Source of the DNA: DATLTV01 sp035533375
Lineage (GTDB): Bacteria > Patescibacteriota > Minisyncoccia > UBA6257 > 2-01-FULL-56-20
Direction: 5' to 3'
Assembly (NCBI GenBank): GCA_035533375.1
Contig: DATLTV010000091.1
Coordinates: 1-10,323, forward strand
Length of the DNA: 10,323 nucleotides
The notes below the pieces were generated by a model. That model was not told where the DNA came from. It made no database searches and saw only the letters and a list, made by a program, of their open reading frames with translations. The translations under genes were made by a program, and so were the position numbers. Below, in pieces: positions 1-3,993 of the stretch (within the stretch, counting starts at the first letter, position 1; each line of letters starts with the position of its first letter).

Positions 1-94
1 CCCTGCGGTTCGCGTTGCCGGCGGTCCGATAGATCGCGTAACCTCCGCCGAGGGAAAGGATTATCAATGACAGGACTGCCAATGCCCGCTTCAT
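1..94 (-). CDS. N-terminus of an exported or membrane-anchored protein of unknown function (runs off the window)
   Basis: Only the first 31 codons are present. The reading begins MKRALAVLSLIILSLGGGYA: a short basic start, then about 16 hydrophobic residues, as in a signal peptide or single membrane anchor. No lipobox cysteine is visible. The start is well supported: a perfect Shine-Dalgarno AAGGAGGT (complement of 100-107) ends 5 nt before the ATG at 94, and a good promoter lies further upstream. The gene is divergent from the copper operon and its promoter is within about 30 bp of the CsoR-type operator, so co-regulation is possible but not shown. The mature domain lies outside the window, so no function can be given. 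Confidence 0.8.
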   Translation of the reverse strand, partial: MKRALAVLSLIILSLGGGYAIYRTAGNANRR

Positions 95-131
95 ACCGCA
101 CCTCCTTGTTATGGAAAGTACAACTAACGGG

Positions 132-160
132 AGTATAACACTGCTTGATGGATTGAGCAA
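132..160 (-). promoter_or_regulatory. Promoter of the divergent minus-strand gene
   Basis: On the minus strand, -35 TTGCTC (160-155) and -10 TATACT (137-132) are separated by 17 nt. The -10 is preceded by TGT, so it also fits an extended -10. The predicted start near 125 gives a leader of about 30 nt carrying the AAGGAGGT ribosome site. Confidence 0.6.
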
Positions 161-178
161 TGGTTGCGGGCCGACCAA

Positions 179-208
179 TTGACCTAAAATACCCTATGGG
201 GGTATTAT
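179..208 (+). promoter_or_regulatory. Promoter of the copper operon with a leaderless layout
   Basis: -35 TTGACC (179-184), an 18-nt spacer and -10 TATTAT (203-208). Only 6 nt separate the -10 from the ATG at 215, so transcription should begin at or next to the start codon. The spacer holds the CsoR-type operator, placing a bound repressor directly over the RNA polymerase site. Confidence 0.7.
188..206. promoter_or_regulatory. CsoR-type operator (palindrome between -35 and -10)
   Basis: A perfect inverted repeat has 7-nt arms AATACCC (188-194) and GGGTATT (200-206) around TATGG. The core TACCCTATGGGGGTA closely resembles the CsoR operator I recall upstream of Bacillus copZA, which has the same TACCC and GGGGGTA arms. 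It overlaps the -10 box and sits 9 bp before the gene for a CsoR-family protein, which supports autoregulation. Confidence 0.8.
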
Positions 209-214
209 AAGTAC

Positions 215-484
215 ATGAAGCAAATAATTAAGAAAAAGTCGTTGCGCAGGTTGCAGATCGTAAAAGGCCAGATCAAGGGCCTCGAAAAGATGATCGATGA
301 TGAAAAGTACTGCATCGACATCATCACGCAATCCTCGGCGATCAAGCAGGCCTTGTCCGGCATAGAAGACCTCATTTTAGAGAATCACCTTACCACTCAT
401 GTGGTGGCGCAAATGAAAGCCGGCCAGAGCAAGAAGGTAACAGGAGAAATCCTCAAGGTCTACAAGCTGTCCAAGCGTAAATAA
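215..484 (+). CDS. csoR: CsoR/RcnR-family metal-sensing transcriptional repressor
   Basis: This 89-residue all-helical repressor belongs to the CsoR/RcnR/FrmR (DUF156) family, whose tetramers leave the DNA when they bind their effector. Family features include the basic N-terminus RRLQIVKGQIKGLEKMI (residues 11-27), YCIDIITQ (32-39) and the helix-2 motif ENHLTTHVV (56-64). The metal positions are Cys33, His58 and His62, that is C-H-H. Classical copper CsoR proteins have C-H-C and RcnR has H-C-H-H, so the metal cannot be assigned from the ligands alone. The operator is of CsoR type and the next gene is a copper-type ATPase, so copper is the best guess. ATG 215 is the only usable start: an in-frame stop lies at 185-187 and no start codon occurs between. 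There is no Shine-Dalgarno site. The stop is 9 nt before the ATPase start. Confidence 0.88.
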   Translation: MKQIIKKKSLRRLQIVKGQIKGLEKMIDDEKYCIDIITQSSAIKQALSGIEDLILENHLTTHVVAQMKAGQSKKVTGEILKVYKLSKRK

Positions 485-493
485 ACGGAATAG

Positions 494-2626
494 ATGAACC
501 ACGAACAAGCCGGATCATATACGTGCCCGATGCACCCGGAAATTATCCGGGACCAGCCGGGCTTGTGTCCCGAATGCGGGATGAATTTGATCCCCGTAAA
601 AGCGAAGAAGCAAAAGATGCCGGACAACATGCATTTGGATCGTGCCGGTAAAAATGGCGCTGCTGATTCGTTCGATAAACACGAAGGCCACCATACGAAT
701 ATCTTCAAGCGAAAATTCTGGGTGAGCCTGGTTTTGAGCATTCCGCTGGTTTTGTACTCGGATCTGATCCCCGGCACATTCCATTGGAGTCCGCCCGCGT
801 TTCCGGGACTGCTGTATATCGAATTCGTTATCGCCTCGATCGTCTTTTTCTACGGCGGCTGGGTGTTTCTCGCGAGCGCGTGGCGCGAGCTGAGGGCGAA
901 ACTTCCCGGCATGATGACACTCATCTCGCTTGCGATCACGACGGCGTACGCCTGGAGTTTTTATGCCGTATTTGCCGGCCGGAGCGATGCACTCTTCTCT
1001 GAGCTCGCGACTTTGATCACTATTATGCTTCTCGGACACTGGCTCGAGATGCGCGCGGTGAGTGGGGCGCAAAGCGCGCTCAAAGAGCTTTCAAAACTTT
1101 TGCCGGATACGGCAGAGGTGGTGCGCGGTGATCATACGGAAATTATCCCGCTTTCCGAGCTTCGCGAAGGCGATGTTATCCTCGTGAAGCCGGGAGGAAA
1201 AATTGCGGCGGACGGCGAAGTGTCGGAAGGCGATTCCTCCGTCGATGAATCCATTGCAACGGGCGAATCGAAACCGGTCGCGAAAAAGATCGGCAGTGCG
1301 GTCATTGCGGGAACGGTGAACGGCGACGGAACGCTTAAAATAAAGGTGACGAAGATCGGCGAAAAGACATTCCTCGCGGGCGTCATGCGGCTTGTGTCCG
1401 AAGCGCAGGCGTCCAAGTCGCGACTGCAGATCCTTTCCGACCGCGCGGCGCTCTGGCTTACGGCGGTTGCGGTGGGTGCTGGCGCGATTACGGTTGTCGC
1501 CTGGATCGCTGCGGGCGGCGGAACGGCATTCGCCATCGAGCGGCTTGTTGCGGTGCTCGTGATCGCTTGTCCGCATGCCCTGGGCCTCGCCGTGCCGCTC
1601 ATCGCTTCCATCTCCACGACGAAAGCCGCCAAGAACGGATTTCTCGTGAAGGCCCGGCTCTCGCTTGAAACGGCGCGGAATATCGATGTGGTGCTCTTTG
1701 ATAAAACAGGAACACTGACGAAGGGCGAATACGGCGTGACGAATGTGTGGCCGATCGGTGCGGGCGACAAGAACGAGGTCGTACGGCTTGCCGCGTCGGT
1801 GGACGCATATTCCGAACATCCGATCGCGAAAGCGATCGTCGCGTACGCGCGGGCGCAGAAGATTGATCTCGCAAAGATAACGGATTTCACGCGCATCCCC
1901 GGCAAGGGTGCGCGGGCGAAGATCGACGGCGCGGCGGTCATCGTGGGCGGCGCTGGAGTGATTGAAGGCAAAAAAATTTCCGTTTCAGCGGAAGTCGCGG
2001 ACGAACACAAGAAAGGCAAAACCGTCATCTATGTTTTAAAAAATGACGCGGTGGCCGGCATCCTTGCGCTCGCGGACATCATCCGCGAAGAATCGCGCGA
2101 AGCGATCAAAACGCTCGAAAGCATGGGTATCGAGGTGGCGATGATCACGGGCGATGCGGACGATGTGGCGGCGTGGGTCGCGGGCGAACTTGGCATAACA
2201 GAATATTTCGCGCGCGTTTTACCCGATCAGAAATCGGAAAAAGTGAAACTGCTGCAAGCGAAAGGCAAGCGGGTAGCGATGGTCGGCGACGGCATTAATG
2301 ATGCGCCGGCGCTCATGCAAGCCGATCTCGGCATCGCGATCGGAGCGGGAACGAACGTGGCGATAGAGTCCGCCGGAATTATTCTTGTGAAGAACGATCC
2401 GCGCGACATTCCGAAGATCGTTACGCTCTCGCGCCTCACCTATACGAAGATGATGCAAAATCTCTGGTGGGCCGCCGGATACAACATCGTTGCGATCCCG
2501 CTCGCCGCGGGCGTACTCGCGCGGCAAGGCGTGCTTCTTTCTCCCGCGTTCGGCGCGGTGCTCATGACGCTCAGCACGGTGATTGTCGCCGCGAATGCGA
2601 TGCTTTTGAAACGGAAAAAACTGTAA
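494..2626 (+). CDS. copB: Copper-translocating P1B-type ATPase, CPH (CopB-like) class
   Basis: This 710-residue heavy-metal pump exports copper at the expense of ATP. The N-terminus has a small metal-binding domain (YTCPMHPEI, residues 9-17, with CPECGM at 25-30) followed by a His/Met-containing linker (HMHLDR to HEGHH, about 46-67). Membrane segments follow. The actuator motif TGES is at 256-259, the in-membrane CPH motif at 359-361, the phosphorylated Asp403 in DKTGTLT, the nucleotide-domain HP at 442-443 and the hinge GDGINDAP at 598-605. The last segments carry N656, Y663-N664 and MTLST (691-695). The CPH, YN and M-x-x-ST pattern matches P1B-3 ATPases rather than the CPC class; the family usually has Ser where this protein has Thr692. 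The gene follows the repressor by 9 nt without a clear ribosome site, so co-transcription is likely. Cu(I) versus Cu(II) preference cannot be settled from sequence. Confidence 0.93.
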   Translation: MNHEQAGSYTCPMHPEIIRDQPGLCPECGMNLIPVKAKKQKMPDNMHLDRAGKNGAADSFDKHEGHHTNIFKRKFWVSLVLSIPLVLYSDLIPGTFHWSPPAFPGLLYIEFVIASIVFFYGGWVFLASAWRELRAKLPGMMTLISLAITTAYAWSFYAVFAGRSDALFSELATLITIMLLGHWLEMRAVSGAQSALKELSKLLPDTAEVVRGDHTEIIPLSELREGDVILVKPGGKIAADGEVSEGDSSVDESIATGESKPVAKKIGSAVIAGTVNGDGTLKIKVTKIGEKTFLAGVMRLVSEAQASKSRLQILSDRAALWLTAVAVGAGAITVVAWIAAGGGTAFAIERLVAVLVIACPHALGLAVPLIASISTTKAAKNGFLVKARLSLETARNIDVVLFDKTGTLTKGEYGVTNVWPIGAGDKNEVVRLAASVDAYSEHPIAKAIVAYARAQKIDLAKITDFTRIPGKGARAKIDGAAVIVGGAGVIEGKKISVSAEVADEHKKGKTVIYVLKNDAVAGILALADIIREESREAIKTLESMGIEVAMITGDADDVAAWVAGELGITEYFARVLPDQKSEKVKLLQAKGKRVAMVGDGINDAPALMQADLGIAIGAGTNVAIESAGIILVKNDPRDIPKIVTLSRLTYTKMMQNLWWAAGYNIVAIPLAAGVLARQGVLLSPAFGAVLMTLSTVIVAANAMLLKRKKL

Positions 2627-2673
2627 AGGTCGTGATAATCAAAAGGTCATAAACGATATTCAATAATAATAAG

Positions 2674-2931
2674 ATGGGATACGGATATTACGGCTACGGG
2701 CCAATGATGGGATACGGTTACGGCGACTGGTTCGGATGGATCTTCATGATTCTTTTCTGGGCGCTCGTGATCGCGGCCATTGTCTTTATCGTGCGGCGGT
2801 TCGGCCACGGGCGTCGGCACGGATGGCATGACCACGGCCACTTGGCAGTGGATATTCTCAAAGAGCGTTATGCAAAAGGGGAGATAGACCGGAAGGAGTT
2901 CGAAGAGAAGAAAAAAGACATTGAAGCATAG
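2674..2931 (+). CDS. Small SHOCT-domain membrane protein of the copper operon
   Basis: The 85-residue protein has three parts: a Gly/Tyr/Met-rich start (residues 1-17), one hydrophobic segment (about 18-41, WFGWIFMILFWALVIAAIVF) and a linker rich in Arg and His (His45, 49, 52, 54 and 56), followed by a C-terminal SHOCT motif (ILKERYAKGEIDRKEFEEKK, 61-80). SHOCT domains are short helical pairs found at the ends of many membrane proteins, and their role is not well defined. Small proteins of this kind often occur beside copper ATPase genes. The gene starts 47 nt after the ATPase stop and ends just before the operon's terminator, so it is probably the third gene. The His cluster could bind metal, which is inference. 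No Shine-Dalgarno site precedes ATG 2674; AATAAT at 2662-2667 could be a weak -10, with no good -35. Confidence 0.8.
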   Translation: MGYGYYGYGPMMGYGYGDWFGWIFMILFWALVIAAIVFIVRRFGHGRRHGWHDHGHLAVDILKERYAKGEIDRKEFEEKKKDIEA

Positions 2932-2941
2932 ATCCTGAACC

Positions 2942-2959
2942 GGAAACCTCCCGGTTTCC
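2942..2959 (+). other. Hairpin after the SHOCT gene
   Basis: GGAAACC (2942-2948) pairs with GGTTTCC (2953-2959) around a TCCC loop, 10 nt after the stop codon. There is no T-run, so it is not a classical terminator; it may protect the mRNA 3' end or be incidental. Confidence 0.4.
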
Positions 2960-2972
2960 CGACCCCATCCCC

Positions 2973-3055
2973 GTTCGAATCTCACCCACGTCATAAAATA
3001 AAAAAGTGGCGCGAAGCCACTTTTTTATTTTTGGCGGTGGGGGTGAGATTCGAAC
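2973..3055. repeat. Imperfect 83-bp palindrome duplicating a tRNA 3' end around a terminator
   Basis: GTTCGAATCTCACCC (2973-2987) recurs inverted at 3041-3055, where it is part of the T-arm and acceptor of the minus-strand tRNA. Nearer the centre, AAAATAAAAAAGTGGC is also matched in the opposite arm. The two arms are collinear apart from a 2-nt gap and a short mismatched stretch, so this looks like an inverted copy of the tRNA 3' end plus its terminator. Confidence 0.75.
3000..3026. terminator. Bidirectional terminator between copper operon and tRNA locus
   Basis: A GTGGC/GCCAC stem (3006-3010, 3016-3020) is extended by A6 (3000-3005) pairing with T6 (3021-3026). A T-run follows the stem on either strand, so it can end the plus-strand copper operon and the minus-strand tRNA transcript, whose CCA end is at 3032. 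Confidence 0.85.
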
Positions 3056-3083
3056 TCACGATGCGATTTCTCGCATAAGTTTT

Positions 3084-3193
3084 CCCGTTCAAAGCGGAAG
3101 GTGGAGGATTCGAACCTCCGATACCGTTTCCGGTATGCCGCATTTCAAGTGCGGTGCATTAGACCACTCTGCCAACCTTCCGCTTTGAACGGG
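3084..3193 (-). repeat. 19-bp perfect inverted repeat enclosing the inner tRNA
   Basis: CCCGTTCAAAGCGGAAGGT (3084-3102) is the exact reverse complement of 3175-3193. Seven pairs are the acceptor stem of the inner tRNA-Ser; the other twelve continue it outward without a break, so the tRNA would sit on a 19-bp helix in the precursor. Confidence 0.9.
3095..3181 (-). tRNA. tRNA-Ser(UGA)
   Basis: A complete 87-nt class II tRNA on the minus strand. Acceptor GGAAGGT (3181-3175) pairs with ACCTTCC (3102-3096), with discriminator G at 3095. The D-arm is GCAGAGTGGTCTAATGC. The anticodon arm is CCGCA-CTTGAAA-TGCGG (3154-3138) with anticodon TGA at 3147-3145. The long variable arm is ATACCG-GAAA-CGGTAT, and the T-arm is GGAGG-TTCGAAT-CCTCC. 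This reads UCA and related serine codons. CCA is not encoded (CTT follows the discriminator), so it must be added by the CCA-adding enzyme. The gene lies between the two halves of another tRNA and shares its transcript. Known tRNA-processing enzymes could release it, but the 12-bp extension of its acceptor stem is unusual for RNase P. Confidence 0.93.
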
Positions 3194-3280
3194 ATTGCGA
3201 TTTCTTTGTGAATCGGAGATTCGCAGAAATCGGGAACAAGACCGCCGCCTTCAACCACTCGGCCACCCCACCGTGTATCG

Positions 3281-3289
3281 ATAATAATA
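3281..3289 (-). promoter_or_regulatory. -10 region of the tRNA locus
   Basis: Two overlapping TATTAT boxes occur on the minus strand (3289-3284 and 3286-3281). The nearer one ends 8 nt before the outer tRNA 5' end at 3272, so the transcript should start almost exactly at that tRNA. A possible -35, TTGTTT (3307-3302), lies 15 nt upstream and overlaps the preceding gene's terminator. No promoter is seen directly before the inner tRNA. Confidence 0.5.
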
Positions 3290-3304
3290 CGTTCCGTGGG
3301 AAAA

Positions 3305-3335
3305 CAAAAATCCGGACGGAGGGGTTCGTCCGGAT
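3305..3335 (-). terminator. Terminator of the minus-strand membrane protein gene
   Basis: On the minus strand ATCCGGACG (3335-3327) pairs with CGTCCGGAT (3318-3310) around an 8-nt loop and is followed by TTTTTG. It starts 7 nt after the stop codon of the gene at 3342-3881. Confidence 0.88.
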
Positions 3336-3341
3336 TCACGA

Positions 3342-3881
3342 TCATTCGCCTGGTTTCGGCCCGACCGGCGCCGCGGAAGGCGCGGGAGCGGACGAAGATT
3401 TTTCCTGGTCCGCGCCGGTGCAGTTTTTGCGCGAGGCGTATTCTTTGAGCACCGAGGAGGCGGCAAAGAGCATGAGGGCCTCGATCGATGCCTGGAGCGC
3501 GCCTTCGGGATAGTTCATGACCGGTTTCCCGAAGAACCAGTTGCGCACGAGGTTCGCGAGAAACATCGAAGGAAAGTTCGCGATGACGACATAGGCGAAC
3601 CATTGCCCCACTTCGCTTTTGTGCTTGGAAAGGCCGAGCGTCCGGGAAAAATAGAGGATGCAGACGTACGACACGAGTCCCGCGAGCCAGAATTCCTGCG
3701 CTTCCTGCTGGAGCGGCGCGAGCGGGCGGATGTGCCACGCCGCCGACCAGAAGAGGACTTGCATGACGCCCACCATGAAAAAGGTCCAGGCGCCGAGCAT
3801 CCAGAAGAACCTTTTGCGGAACGATGAGCTGATGACCTCGTTTCCGTTATTGCCGTTGTCTCCGTTCCCGTTCGCGGACAT
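3342..3881 (-). CDS. Membrane protein of unknown function with about four transmembrane segments
   Basis: I do not recognise this 179-residue protein. It starts with a polar Asn/Gly-rich tail (MSANGNGDNGNNGNEV, residues 1-16). Hydrophobic stretches at about 27-48, 63-80, 93-115 and 128-147 suggest four membrane segments, and the protein ends in a Ser/Ala/Pro-rich tail (about 161-179). The size and layout recall small GtrA-like or DUF-type integral membrane proteins, but no diagnostic motif is visible. The start at ATG 3881 is chosen because AAGGAGGA (complement of 3886-3893) lies 4 nt upstream and a -35/-10 pair precedes it; the open frame continues upstream to 4289 but crosses this promoter. 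A strong terminator follows the stop. It is divergently oriented from the MgtA-like gene, with 112 nt between their start codons. Confidence 0.85.
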   Translation of the reverse strand: MSANGNGDNGNNGNEVISSSFRKRFFWMLGAWTFFMVGVMQVLFWSAAWHIRPLAPLQQEAQEFWLAGLVSYVCILYFSRTLGLSKHKSEVGQWFAYVVIANFPSMFLANLVRNWFFGKPVMNYPEGALQASIEALMLFAASSVLKEYASRKNCTGADQEKSSSAPAPSAAPVGPKPGE

Positions 3882-3905
3882 TCGCTCCTCCTTTCGTCGG
3901 CATAT

Positions 3906-3935
3906 ATTATCTAGTGTAACGGTAGCAGATGTCGG
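3906..3935 (-). promoter_or_regulatory. Promoter of the minus-strand membrane protein gene
   Basis: -35 CCGACA (3935-3930), an 18-nt spacer and -10 GATAAT (3911-3906) on the minus strand. The predicted start near 3899 leaves a leader of about 18 nt that contains the AAGGAGGA site. Confidence 0.5.
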
Positions 3936-3977
3936 GCGATAGGCGCAATGGCCGCAGAGGCGGCGCGCTTCTCTTCC

Positions 3978-3986
3978 TGCTACAAT
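3978..3986 (+). promoter_or_regulatory. Extended -10 promoter of the MgtA-like gene, leaderless layout
   Basis: TGC followed by TACAAT (3981-3986) forms an extended -10; no -35 is visible. ATAAGCA (7 nt) separates it from ATG 3994, so transcription should start at the start codon. No ribosome site is present. Confidence 0.6.
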
Positions 3987-3993
3987 ATAAGCA

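Larger units (their letters stand above)
3032..3272 (-). tRNA. Interrupted class II (Ser-type) tRNA gene with another tRNA gene inside it
   Basis: Reading the minus strand from 3272, the 5' half has acceptor strand GGTGGGG and the D-arm GCCGAGTGGTTGAAGGC, then GCGGTCTTG, which looks like the start of an anticodon arm. The 3' half has a variable arm ATGCGA-GAAA-TCGCAT, a T-arm GTGAG-TTCGAAT-CTCAC, acceptor CCCCACC (7 of 7 pairs with the 5' strand), G73 and an encoded CCA. About 155 nt separate the halves: a hairpin (CGATTTCT pairing with AGAAATCG) and a complete tRNA-Ser(UGA) on an extended stem. Joining the halves directly does not restore a convincing anticodon stem. It may be a disrupted gene, an intron-bearing precursor or a new composite RNA. 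The insert seems too small for a group I intron, since only about 68 nt remain without the inner tRNA. Confidence 0.6.

Noticed and set aside
3006..3188. Plus-strand frame of 60 codons containing GGGEIRTHD and RIRTSD
   Set aside because: It is the antisense translation of the tRNA locus, a well-known false protein type.
3036..3272. Group I intron in the outer tRNA
   Set aside because: Without the inner tRNA only about 68 nt remain, too few for the catalytic core, and no core helices are recognisable.
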